A stretch of 50,840 bases of DNA. Origin: Brevibacterium sp. (GTDB lineage: Bacteria; Actinomycetota; Actinomycetes; Actinomycetales; Brevibacteriaceae). Positions within the stretch are counted from its first letter, which is position 1. Every line of letters begins with the position of its first letter. The notes beneath the pieces were generated by a model, which did no database searches, was not told the DNA's origin, and was given only the letters and a program-made list of their open reading frames with translations. The translations under genes were made by a program, and so were the position numbers. Shown piece after piece: positions 26,642 through 34,641 of the stretch. The stretch spans positions 1-50,840 of the forward strand of contig NZ_JAPSIB010000023.1 of the NCBI RefSeq assembly GCF_031179145.1, read 5' to 3'.

Positions 26642-27831
26642 GTGCCGTTCCCGTTCGCCCGTGGCTGCGAGTCGCCCCGGCCACATTCATGCTCGCCTGG
26701 GGCGGCAACCACTTCACTCCGCTGCTTCACGTCTACGAGACCATCGGTCACTATGCGCCGTGGCAGGCGAACCTGCTCCTGGGCATGTACGTCTTCGGCC
26801 TCATCCCCGGCCTCCTCATCGCCGCGGCGCTCTCCGACCGGCACGGACGCAAGGGCGTCTTCCTCTTCGGTATGGTCGCCACAGTCGTCGGCAGCGTGCT
26901 CCTGGCCTGCGGCCTCGACTCGTTCCCTCTGCTGTGCCTCGGACGGGTCCTCGCGGGCATCGGAGTCGGGGTGGCGATGTCGGTCGGCACTTCGTGGATG
27001 AAGGAGCTCTCCGCCCCGCCCTTCGACCTCACCGCCTCGGCGGTCGCAGGAGCCAGACGCCCCTCGCTGACTCTGACCACGGGCTTCGCCCTCGGCGCCG
27101 GCGTCACGGGAATCCTCGCCCAGTACGCGCCGGGACCGGCCCTTCTCCCCTATCTCGTGCACCTGGGCCTGAGCCTTGCGGCGCTGGTCGTCGCCTGCTT
27201 CGCCCCCGAGACCCGCACCGATCGCGCGCCTGCCGAGGGTCCGTGGTGGAGGGATCTGCGGGTGCCTGCCGCAGGTCACCGCCGTTTCGCCCGAGTGGTC
27301 GTCCCGGCCTCCCCCTGGGTGTTCGGGGCCGCCGGCATCGCCTACGCCATCCTCCCCGCGAGCGTCGAGCACCACCTCGGCGACAGCACGACCCTCTATG
27401 CCACCGTGCTCACCGTCGTCACCTTGGGCACCGGCGCAGTGGTGCAGACGATCACTCCGCGCTGGACATGGGTGGGTCGCAGCCGGGCGGTGGTGATCGC
27501 GATGACGGCGATGAGTGCGGGAATTCTCGCCGCCGTGATCGCCGCAGCTCTGCAGAGCCCCGTGCTCGGAATCGCCGTCGCAGCGTTCCTCGGCGGCGCC
27601 TATGGTCTGCTCGTCATCGCCGGTCTCATCCAGGTGCAGCGGATCGCGACCGCTGCGGACCTCGCCGGACTGACCGGGGTCTACTACGCCCTGGCCTATC
27701 TCGGATTCCTGCTGCCCACAGTGCTGGCAGCGCTGCTTCCGGTGATGAGTTATCCGGTGTCTCTGACCGTCGTGTTCGCCGTCTGCCTCGTCTGCCTCGG
27801 CGCCGTGACGGCGGGGTCGCGGCGCAGCTGA
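26638..27831 (+). CDS. MFS transporter paired with GntR regulator
   Basis: A 397-residue protein with about 12 membrane helices. ALSDRHGRKGVFLFGM is the MFS motif A between helices 2 and 3, and LCLGRVLAGIGVG resembles motif B. It starts with GTG at 26638 overlapping the regulator's stop. The short cytosolic segment near residues 195-225 is the mid-loop. The substrate is unknown; because the regulator has an FCD domain a carboxylate or amino-acid derivative is possible, but an antimicrobial exporter cannot be excluded. Confidence 0.88.
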   Translation: MSAVPVRPWLRVAPATFMLAWGGNHFTPLLHVYETIGHYAPWQANLLLGMYVFGLIPGLLIAAALSDRHGRKGVFLFGMVATVVGSVLLACGLDSFPLLCLGRVLAGIGVGVAMSVGTSWMKELSAPPFDLTASAVAGARRPSLTLTTGFALGAGVTGILAQYAPGPALLPYLVHLGLSLAALVVACFAPETRTDRAPAEGPWWRDLRVPAAGHRRFARVVVPASPWVFGAAGIAYAILPASVEHHLGDSTTLYATVLTVVTLGTGAVVQTITPRWTWVGRSRAVVIAMTAMSAGILAAVIAAALQSPVLGIAVAAFLGGAYGLLVIAGLIQVQRIATAADLAGLTGVYYALAYLGFLLPTVLAALLPVMSYPVSLTVVFAVCLVCLGAVTAGSRRS

Positions 27832-27869
27832 ACGCTGCGCATCTGATCTTCCCCACCGCGGTGGACACC

Positions 27870-27992
27870 TCAGCGGGTGCGCAGCCAGTCCACGACGGTC
27901 ACGGTCGAGAGCCTCGGAGAGTCCGGGATCAGCGCGTCACGGGAGACGGGCCCGGGGATCGAGATCGACTCCGCCCCGCCCGCAGGTGCCGG
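27870..27992 (-). pseudogene. Possible C-terminal coding remnant
   Basis: Read on the minus strand, this gap holds a frame that ends at 27870 and encodes ALIPDSPRLSTVTVVDWLRTR with strongly GC-rich third positions. No start codon lies within the gap, and the frame is out of step with the DUF4097 gene upstream. It may be the tail of a deleted gene. I do not recognise the family. It could also be chance in GC-rich DNA. Confidence 0.22.
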
Positions 27993-27993
27993 C

Positions 27994-28998
27994 TCAGTTC
28001 TGGTCGATGTTGATGTCGCCGGTCTCGGTGGTCACCGAGACCGGGATGACGCCCGAGCCCTCGGACTTCGTCCCCTTGGAAGCATCGTACTTCTCCAGGT
28101 CTTTGACCAGGGAGACCTCTCCCTGGGTCGAATCGGCGGAGATCCGGTAGAGCAGTTCCCGCGAAAGGTCCTTGGCCGGGGCCGGAGGCGCACCTGCATC
28201 GTTCCCTGCGCCCTGGCCGGATGCGGCTTCCGCGGCCATGCTGGCGCGGGCGGCGTCGAGGCGCGGCAGGTGCAGTGAGATGTCGCCATTGCCGGCCTTC
28301 GCCACGATCCCGGCCAGCGGCGCCATCTCGTTGGAGAAGTCGAGCGTGATCTCCCCGGTGGCGGTGGTGGCGTCGACACGGTCGCGCACGCCGAGGTCGC
28401 TGCCGTCGATCGAGCCCGCCTCGGTTCTGGCTTCGAGAGTCCCGAAGGTTCCGTAGAGATCGGTCGAGCCCCAGTTGGTCGAAGTGCGGACTTTGTCGGC
28501 CGAGCCGTTGATCTCGATGTCGCCACCTTCGCTGCGGCTGGCGATCTCGCGGTAGTCCCCCGCGATGTCGATGCTGCCGAATCCGCCGTTGAGGTCGAGC
28601 TTGAGCTCCTGCGAGGTTGTTGCGGGCACGACCACCTCGATGCGCGGGGATTCGACGCGGTCCAAGTCATCGACGGAGACTACCGCCGAGGATCCGGCCT
28701 CTCTCACGTCCAGCCCCGGGGCCTGCCCGCGGGGGCCGGTGCCGGTGAATCTGACGGAGGGGGCGTCGGTGCCGGCGGTCTTCACCTCGATATCGGCACC
28801 GGAGTCGAGGGAGATCTGCAGATCCGTCAGCGAGGCCGGCAGCGGTTCGGTGACCTCGAGCTTCCCGTAGTTGAGACGGGAGGCGCCGTGAGCGACGGTG
28901 ATGCCGACGGGGATGAGGAGGACGATGATCGCCGCGATGACGATGAGAGCGCGCAGGCTCGATCGGGTGGAGGGGTTGAGCTGAACTGTGGCAGGCAT
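27994..28998 (-). CDS. DUF4097-family membrane-anchored beta-helix protein
   Basis: A 334-residue protein with one N-terminal membrane helix (about residues 15-36, LRALIVIAAIIVLLIPVG) and an outside part of repeated beta strands (IDIAGDYREIASRSEGGDIE and similar), typical of DUF4097. Such proteins often sit with envelope-stress two-component systems, as here: it follows the histidine kinase and response regulator on the same strand, with its start 2 nt beyond the regulator's stop. It is probably an output or accessory of that system. No catalytic residues are known. Confidence 0.85.
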   Translation of the reverse strand: MPATVQLNPSTRSSLRALIVIAAIIVLLIPVGITVAHGASRLNYGKLEVTEPLPASLTDLQISLDSGADIEVKTAGTDAPSVRFTGTGPRGQAPGLDVREAGSSAVVSVDDLDRVESPRIEVVVPATTSQELKLDLNGGFGSIDIAGDYREIASRSEGGDIEINGSADKVRTSTNWGSTDLYGTFGTLEARTEAGSIDGSDLGVRDRVDATTATGEITLDFSNEMAPLAGIVAKAGNGDISLHLPRLDAARASMAAEAASGQGAGNDAGAPPAPAKDLSRELLYRISADSTQGEVSLVKDLEKYDASKGTKSEGSGVIPVSVTTETGDINIDQN

Positions 28999-28999
28999 T

Positions 29000-29644
29000 C
29001 TATGCTCCGAGGAAAGTGAGTACGGCAAGGACTCTTCGGTTGTCCGAAGTGTCGGCGGTGAGGCCGAACTTGGTGAAGATCGAACTGATGTGCTTCTCGA
29101 CGGCACCGGCGCTGAGGTAGAGGGTGCCGGCGATCGCAGCGTTCGACTTCCCCTCGGCCATGAGCTGGAGGACTTCGAGTTCGCGCGGGCTCAGCGTTCC
29201 CAGCCCGTCGCGCTTGCGGGTGCGCACGAGGATCTGCGAGACCACCTCGGGGTCGAGGACGGTCCCTCCCGAGGCGACCTTCTCGACAGCGTCGAGGAAG
29301 TCCTCGACGTCGGCGACGCGGTCCTTGAGGAGGTAACCGAAACCGCCGGTGTTCTCCGCGATGAGTTCGGAGGCGTACTGCTCCTCCACGTACTGGCTGA
29401 AGACGAGAACCTTCACCTCGGGGTTCTGCTTCCGGATGAGAACGGCGGCGCGGATTCCCTCGTCGGTGAATGTGGGCGGCATCCGCACATCAATGATCGC
29501 GAGGTCCGGCGGCGTGGTGTTGATGACGGCGAGGAGCTCATTGGCGTCTGCCACGGCCGCGATCACTTCGTGGCCGGCATCGATGAGGAGCCTTTCGAGT
29601 CCGGCTCGCAGGATGGCAGAGTCTTCGGCGATCACGATGCGCAT
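29000..29644 (-). CDS. Response regulator, NarL/LuxR family
   Basis: A 214-residue regulator. The receiver domain has acidic E7/D8, the phospho-acceptor D52 in LAIIDVRMPP and K near LLKDRV. The C-terminal LuxR helix-turn-helix is LSPRELEVLQLMAEGKSNAA through VEKHISSIFTKFGL. The start at 29644 overlaps the kinase stop by 13 nt, so the two are co-translated. It should control the downstream DUF4097 gene or others. Confidence 0.94.
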   Translation of the reverse strand: MRIVIAEDSAILRAGLERLLIDAGHEVIAAVADANELLAVINTTPPDLAIIDVRMPPTFTDEGIRAAVLIRKQNPEVKVLVFSQYVEEQYASELIAENTGGFGYLLKDRVADVEDFLDAVEKVASGGTVLDPEVVSQILVRTRKRDGLGTLSPRELEVLQLMAEGKSNAAIAGTLYLSAGAVEKHISSIFTKFGLTADTSDNRRVLAVLTFLGA

Positions 29645-31542
29645 GGCACCTCCACAACTACAGTAGTCGGCCCGCCGGTGGGGCTGGTCAGGTTCAGTGT
29701 TCCACGAGCAGCCTCGACGCGGTCGACGAGTCCGGCGAGGCCGGTGTGCCGTCCGGAGCGGTCGATGCGGGCCTCGCCGCGACCGTTGTCGGTGACGACG
29801 ATCTGGACCGCATGGTCGATGGGGGCGATGAGGACGCGGGCGTGGGAGGCGTGCGCGTGCTTGGCGATGTTCGTCAGGCACTCGGCGACGACGAAGTAGG
29901 CGACAGCTTCGGCCTCGCGTTCGATCCGCCCGTCGAGGCGGACGTCGACGTCGACCGGGATCGGCGAACGCCCGGCCAGGGCGGACACTGCGGCGTCGAG
30001 GCCGCGATCGGTGAGCACTGCGGGATGGATGCCGCGGGCCAGCTGGCGGAGTTCGTTGACGATTCCCTTCGCCTCGGCGTGGGCTTCGGAGACGAGCTCC
30101 TTGGCCCGCTCCGGGTCGGAGTCGATCTTCGCCTTCGCCATGCCCAAGGTCATGCTCAGGGCGACGAGGCGCGGCTGGGCTCCGTCGTGGAGGTCTCGTT
30201 CGATGCGCAGCCGTTCCGCGGCGGCAGCTTCGATCCCGGCCATCCGGGCGCGGTCGAGTTCGGTCACTTCCTCCTGCAGGGCGGCGGTGCGCGCCGGCGG
30301 CAGGAGGCTGCGGTCGAGGGCCCGGTCGAGGTACGGAGCGAACCACAGGATGGCGAGCGAACTGCCCAGGACGATGAGGGCGCCGACCGCGACGCCGACT
30401 CGGCCGAGCCCGCCGGCCGGCCCGCCGAGGAAGAAGGTGGTGACGCCTTCGGGGTTGATCGCGCCGAAGATCGCGAAGATGGAGGCACAGATCGCAGCGA
30501 CGGTTCCGCCGACGATGACTCCGCCGAGCAGCATCTTGAGGTAGTGGTGTGCGGTCGAGCGCCAGAAGGAGCCGGACTTCACGAGCAGCCACAGGTTGTG
30601 GATGAACCGGGTGAAACCGGGTTCACGGTTGTTGCGCATCCGTGTCGGGACGGGGATGCCGTCCCCGTAGACGAGCTCGGCCCGGTAGCGTTCGAACACA
30701 TTGGCGCCCTGTTGGACGATGACCCAGCCGACGAGCGCGAGGACGCCGAGGCCGAGAGCGAAGATGCCCCCGATTCCGGTGAACAGCAGGACCAGCGGGA
30801 TCCAGGCCCAGATCACGGCCATGATCGCCGACAGGAACAGGTTCGCCACCCCGACGACGCCGATGCTCTTGCGCGGCCATTCGATCGGCCCGTCCGCAGG
30901 AATCTCGGTGACGCCCTCATGAGTCAGCGGCGCCGATCCGGTCACCGGTGCGGGGACGAGGTCCTCAGACCGAGTCCTCCGCCGCCGAGGTGACTGAGCG
31001 ACTGGCATCGGCTGCGCGGGTGATTGCTGGGCGGGCTGGGGTGGGTACGGCGGTTGAGCCGGGTGGTTTACTGGTTGAGCCGGGTGAACAGCTTGCTGGG
31101 GGTGAGTCTGGGGCTGAGCCGGGTGGGACGCCTGAGCCGGGTAGTTCGTTGGTTGAGTCGGCTGGGTCGCGAGGACCGGCCGGGCTGCCTGCAGCGGTGG
31201 CTGCTGGGGCTGAGCAGGCACATGGGGCACGGACTGCGCAGCCCGCGGGTACTGCCGAGTGTCCTGTTGAGGATGCGTCGGGTACTCGAGGGTGGGGTCC
31301 GTCGGGTGTCCACTCCGGGACTGCGTCGGGTACTCGAGGGTGGGGTCCGTCGGGTGTCCGCTCCGGGACTGCGTCGGGTACGCGAGGGTGGGGTCGGGAT
31401 GCGTGCTGTCCTGGGGAGTCTGCTCTGGGTGCGCGGGCTCTGGGTGCGCGGGCTCTGGGTGGGCCTCGGTGGTGGAGGTTTCCGCGAATTCGGAGCCCTG
31501 CGGCTGCGCCTCCGGCGGATTCTCGGGGGTCTTCTCACTCAT
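29632..31542 (-). CDS. Sensor histidine kinase (HisKA_3) with long Pro/Gln-rich N-terminus
   Basis: A 636-residue kinase. Residues 1-190 are low-complexity and rich in Pro, Gln, Thr and His, with a 16-residue repeat (PTQSRSGHPTDPTLEY twice) and HPEPA repeats. Residues 225-420 hold about four to five membrane helices resembling the putative sensor domain found in streptomycete kinases (FIHNLWLLVKSGSFWRS). Then follow the dimerisation region with the phosphorylated histidine H452 (ERDLHDGAQPRL), the N-box N558 (ECLTNIAKHAHA) and D-box DNGRG near 585. The start at 31542 is chosen because a TAGCGT box ends 7 nt upstream, giving a leaderless mRNA; an ATG at 31548 is the alternative. Confidence 0.9.
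   Translation of the reverse strand: MSEKTPENPPEAQPQGSEFAETSTTEAHPEPAHPEPAHPEQTPQDSTHPDPTLAYPTQSRSGHPTDPTLEYPTQSRSGHPTDPTLEYPTHPQQDTRQYPRAAQSVPHVPAQPQQPPLQAARPVLATQPTQPTNYPAQASHPAQPQTHPQQAVHPAQPVNHPAQPPYPPQPAQQSPAQPMPVAQSPRRRRTRSEDLVPAPVTGSAPLTHEGVTEIPADGPIEWPRKSIGVVGVANLFLSAIMAVIWAWIPLVLLFTGIGGIFALGLGVLALVGWVIVQQGANVFERYRAELVYGDGIPVPTRMRNNREPGFTRFIHNLWLLVKSGSFWRSTAHHYLKMLLGGVIVGGTVAAICASIFAIFGAINPEGVTTFFLGGPAGGLGRVGVAVGALIVLGSSLAILWFAPYLDRALDRSLLPPARTAALQEEVTELDRARMAGIEAAAAERLRIERDLHDGAQPRLVALSMTLGMAKAKIDSDPERAKELVSEAHAEAKGIVNELRQLARGIHPAVLTDRGLDAAVSALAGRSPIPVDVDVRLDGRIEREAEAVAYFVVAECLTNIAKHAHASHARVLIAPIDHAVQIVVTDNGRGEARIDRSGRHTGLAGLVDRVEAARGTLNLTSPTGGPTTVVVEVPCAS
31280..31397. repeat. 48-bp in-frame tandem repeat in the kinase gene
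   Basis: Units at 31280-31327 and 31328-31375 differ by one base; a partial third copy runs to about 31397. A 15-bp repeat lies nearby at 31422-31460. Both keep the reading frame and lie in the segment that encodes the disordered N-terminus. Confidence 0.85.
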
Positions 31543-31549
31543 ACCCATT

Positions 31550-31555
31550 ACGCTA
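31550..31555 (-). promoter_or_regulatory. -10 box of the histidine kinase gene (TAGCGT)
   Basis: TAGCGT on the minus strand ends 7 nt before the ATG at 31542, the same spacing as at the GntR gene. No ribosome site is present there. Confidence 0.42.
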
Positions 31556-31927
31556 CGCCGACCGCTCGATGGCCGACAGCAAGATGCCCACCAACCCCAC
31601 CTCGGGTTTTCCTCCGCGAACGGCGTCACACCCGCTTGCCGTCAATTCGCCCCGCCGGCTCGTATTCACCGCTTCAGCTCAGCACAACGCCTCGCCGGCT
31701 CCAACTCAACCCACCGGCTCAGCACAACGCCCCGCCCGCTCCAATCCCTACCCGTGCAACACGAGGAATTGGAGCCAGCGGGGCGTGAGGGCACAGACCC
31801 GCATTGAGGCGCAGGCCCGCATTCAGCCTTCACCACTTATCCGTGTCAGACTCCCGCCAGGACCAGTTGCCCAGTCCTGACGCTCCATGGATACAGTGCG
31901 TCCGCCACGCCTGTGGCCGTAGTCTGG
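31556..31927. other. Non-coding gap with direct repeats and a hairpin
   Basis: No gene is convincing here. Two 28-nt direct repeats, at 31677-31704 and 31717-31744, differ at two positions and begin GCTCAGCACAACGCC. The second copy runs into an imperfect hairpin with arms 31729-31745 and 31768-31784 (17 bp, two mismatches). Downstream of the aldehyde dehydrogenase gene on the minus strand, this hairpin could terminate the catabolic operon. Confidence 0.5.
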
Positions 31928-33316
31928 TCAGCCTGAGATGCGGACAGCCTGCACGTTGGCGAACTCCGCGACGCCATAATCGGCGAGTTCGCGGCCATAA
32001 CCGCTGGCTTTGATGCCACCGACCGGCAGTCGGGGATCAGAAGCCGAGATGGAATTGATGAACACCGAACCGGCGCCGATCTGCTCGGCCACGCTCTCAG
32101 CACGTGCTGTGTCGCGGCTCCACACAGCAGAGCTGAGCCCGTACTGGGTGTCATTGGCGATTGCGATCGCTTCGTCCTCGGTGTCGTAGAAGGTCACAGC
32201 TCCCAGTGGTCCGAAGGTCTCTTCTCGGAGCAGTGGCGAGTCATTGTCGGAAACCGTGACCAAGCCGGGAGCGAACCACGCGCCCGGTCCTTCAGGACGG
32301 GCAACCTCGGCGAGGATCTTGTCCCCTGCCGCAAGACCGCGCCGGCGTTGGTCGTCGAGTGCGTCAAGCAGATCGAAACGGGCCAGTGGTCCGACCGCGA
32401 CCTCGGCATCCATCGGGTCACCGACCGTCATGGTCTCCAGACTTGCCTGCAAAGCTGCGGTGAACTCGTCCTTGATCGCCCGGGGAACGATGATGCGCTT
32501 GGCTGCGATGCACGACTGTCCGTTGTTGAGGAACCGCGACTTCACTGCCGCCGCGGCGGCAGCTTCGATGTCGGCATCGTCGAGCACGATGAACGGGTCC
32601 GAGCCTCCGAGTTCGAGAACGCACTTCTTCAATGACGCTCCGGCGGCCTGAGCGACAAGGGCACCGACCTGCTCGCTGCCGGTGAAGGTCACGGCAGCGA
32701 TCCGCTCGTCTCCGATCGTCTCGGAAGCACGTGATCCGGGCAGCACCACGGTGTTCATGACGTTCTCGGAGAACGCTTCGCGGAACGCCTCCTGCACGGC
32801 GAAAGCACAGCCAGTGACGGATTCGGCATGTTTGAGCACGACCGTGTTGCCGACTCCGATCGCGGGAAGCATCGCGCGCACGACCTGCCACCACGGGTAG
32901 TTCCACGGCAAGATCGCAAAGACGACGCCGAGCGGACGCAGATGCACCTTCGCCGTGTCGGGGGCGACGTCGATCACCCGCGGTGTGAGCATCTCCGGAA
33001 GATGCTCGGCGTAGTACTCGCAGGTGCTGATGCACTTGTCGATCTCTCCGCGCGCCTGCCCGATGGGCTTGCCCATCTCGGCCACGATCTGCGTGGCGAA
33101 CTCTTCGCGTCGCGAGGTGAGGATCCCGAGGAGAGACGTGATCCCGGCGATGCGCTCATCGATGCGGGTCCGGCTGAACCGGCCGAACGCGCCCCGGGCA
33201 CCGGTGAGGATCTCGTCCAGCTCGGTCTGTGAGGTGTAGTCGTACTGGCTGATCTCTTCCCCGGTGGACGGATTGATCGTCCTGATTCCGGTCCCCGTCT
33301 TCACAGGCAGGCTCAT
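31928..33316 (-). CDS. NAD(P)-dependent aldehyde dehydrogenase (succinate-semialdehyde-dehydrogenase-like)
   Basis: A 462-residue class I/II ALDH. GVVFAILPWNYPWWQV binds the nucleotide, VLELGGSDPF contains the general-base glutamate and FLNNGQSCIAAKR the catalytic cysteine. The style (IGQARGEIDKC, SFVFINS-like SVFINSISASDPRLP) is that of GabD/SafD-type enzymes that oxidise semialdehydes carrying an acidic group. The start overlaps the stop of the decarboxylase beta gene (ATGA). It is placed to oxidise the aldehyde made by that decarboxylase. Substrate is not readable from sequence. Confidence 0.92.
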   Translation of the reverse strand: MSLPVKTGTGIRTINPSTGEEISQYDYTSQTELDEILTGARGAFGRFSRTRIDERIAGITSLLGILTSRREEFATQIVAEMGKPIGQARGEIDKCISTCEYYAEHLPEMLTPRVIDVAPDTAKVHLRPLGVVFAILPWNYPWWQVVRAMLPAIGVGNTVVLKHAESVTGCAFAVQEAFREAFSENVMNTVVLPGSRASETIGDERIAAVTFTGSEQVGALVAQAAGASLKKCVLELGGSDPFIVLDDADIEAAAAAAVKSRFLNNGQSCIAAKRIIVPRAIKDEFTAALQASLETMTVGDPMDAEVAVGPLARFDLLDALDDQRRRGLAAGDKILAEVARPEGPGAWFAPGLVTVSDNDSPLLREETFGPLGAVTFYDTEDEAIAIANDTQYGLSSAVWSRDTARAESVAEQIGAGSVFINSISASDPRLPVGGIKASGYGRELADYGVAEFANVQAVRISG

Positions 33317-33909
33317 TCCGGAACCTCCGCGCCCTGTTCCAGGCGGGCAGTGAACCAGGCCTGGAAACGATTTGTCAGCGTCACCGGGTCAACGAGCAGC
33401 TTCGGAATGTCAGCAGCATTGCCCACCTCGATCTTCACGTGCAGGAAGGTCGGACCGGCGGTGGTGAGCAGGCGTGCATACTCCGAGCGCAGGCTCGCCT
33501 CGTCATCGGCGAGCCCCACCGTCCAGCCGGCCGCCCCGGCGAGTGAACCGAGGTCCACCCGGTCGGCATAGGTCGGAATGGATGCCGTGGATCCGTAGAC
33601 CTGATTGTCGAGCAGAATGATGAACAGCTTCTCCGGGGCGATGAATCCGCCGGTGGGCAGCACGTTCGGGTTCATCAGCAGGGAGCCGTCACCCTCGAGG
33701 CCGACGACCTTGGGCAGGGCCGAATCCCTGGCAGCCAGTGCCAGACCGGTGGTGATCGATCCGACCAGACCCATGGCATCGAGGACGTAGAAGTGATTGT
33801 CCCGGTTCTCCACCGACGCGAGCTCACGGCTGGTCGCCGCGCAGGTCACGACCAGCGGCAGCTCGGCGGTGAGTTCATTGATGTGCTGCAGCGCTTCGAT
33901 TCGACGCAT
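33313..33909 (-). CDS. ThDP-dependent decarboxylase, beta subunit (ComE-like)
   Basis: A 198-residue C-terminal ThDP domain standing alone. GLEGDGSLLMNPNVLP with LLDNQVYG gives the GDG-N cofactor and metal motif; GLVGSITTGLALAAR precedes it. Size and motifs match sulfopyruvate decarboxylase beta (ComE, about 188 aa), and more loosely phosphonopyruvate decarboxylase. It forms the active site with the alpha subunit, whose stop lies 1 nt before its ATG. The product aldehyde would go to the ALDH encoded next. Confidence 0.88.
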   Translation of the reverse strand: MRRIEALQHINELTAELPLVVTCAATSRELASVENRDNHFYVLDAMGLVGSITTGLALAARDSALPKVVGLEGDGSLLMNPNVLPTGGFIAPEKLFIILLDNQVYGSTASIPTYADRVDLGSLAGAAGWTVGLADDEASLRSEYARLLTTAGPTFLHVKIEVGNAADIPKLLVDPVTLTNRFQAWFTARLEQGAEVPE

Positions 33910-33910
33910 G

Positions 33911-34453
33911 TCAGGCTACCTTTCCGTCGGTGTTCCAGAACGAGCCCAGAACCACGACCGGGCGGTAGGTCATCTTCGCGTGGTTTCCCGCCTCGGCGAC
34001 AGTGTCTTCCCAGTCCTGGACCGAGGACCGACGGTCGAGCTCGAGGACCGGCAATCCGATCGACTCGAGGATCCGCGGCACCGGATGGCTGATCGAATGG
34101 ATCATGGAGTTGTATTCGCCGAGGCTGCCGCGCGTGTTGGCGAAGATGAGCAGCGGCAGGTGGTAGGACAGGGAGAACGTTGTCAGCGCGGTGAGGCTGT
34201 TGCCGAATCCGTTGTCCTGCATGACCACAGCACCGAACTTCCCTGCCAGGGGCAGGGCGCCCAGCACACCGACGGCTTCCTCCTCACGAGACAGCGGAGT
34301 GACGTGCTCGGAGCGACCATCAGCACCGCCATCAGTTTCGATGAGTCGGCTGATGACGGGCGCTACGCTCACCGATGGGACATACCCGATCAGGTCGGCA
34401 CCGGAACGCCAGATTCCATCGGCGGCGGCCTGTGCATAAGTCTTCGAACTCAT
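33911..34453 (-). CDS. ThDP-dependent decarboxylase, alpha subunit (ComD-like)
   Basis: A 180-residue N-terminal (pyrimidine-binding) ThDP domain. SREEEAVGVLGALPLAGKFG supplies the glutamate that activates ThDP, and VMQDNGFGNSLTAL follows as in ComD (about 169 aa). It pairs with the beta subunit encoded downstream. In archaea ComDE decarboxylates sulfopyruvate in coenzyme M synthesis; in bacteria related pairs act on sulfopyruvate or phosphonopyruvate. Coenzyme M is not expected here, so a catabolic role fits better. AAAGG precedes the ATG at 34453. Confidence 0.87.
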   Translation of the reverse strand: MSSKTYAQAAADGIWRSGADLIGYVPSVSVAPVISRLIETDGGADGRSEHVTPLSREEEAVGVLGALPLAGKFGAVVMQDNGFGNSLTALTTFSLSYHLPLLIFANTRGSLGEYNSMIHSISHPVPRILESIGLPVLELDRRSSVQDWEDTVAEAGNHAKMTYRPVVVLGSFWNTDGKVA

Positions 34454-34542
34454 ATCTGCCTTTCTTGATCTTCATTGACGGTCGAGGATCGACCGGTGAA
34501 TCTGCGGATGAAACTCCACTCTTGGTACTGGATCTTCGGAAC

Positions 34543-34638
34543 GAGCCTCAGGGACGATGAGGCTCACATCGCCCGCCTGAGGTCTGTCCACTTGTGCCCG
34601 GTCTGCCAAGCGACCTTCGAGGGGCTCAGAGCCTCCCC
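34543..34638 (-). terminator. Two hairpins downstream of the hydroxyacid dehydrogenase gene
   Basis: Hairpin one (34621-34638, GGGGCTC arm with one bulge) starts 3 nt past the stop at 34642. Hairpin two (34543-34550 with 34558-34565, exact 8 bp) lies 60 nt further on. They may end the upstream transcript or reduce read-through into the decarboxylase genes. Confidence 0.4.
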
Positions 34639-34641
34639 TGG

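Noticed and set aside
31280..31460. Possible CRISPR-like or satellite repeat
   Set aside because: Units are contiguous without spacers, in frame, and encode the Pro-rich head of the kinase.
30948..31880. Plus-strand frames with Gly/Ser/Arg repeats
   Set aside because: They arise from the tandem repeats of the kinase gene on the other strand and from its upstream gap; no ribosome site or known domain.
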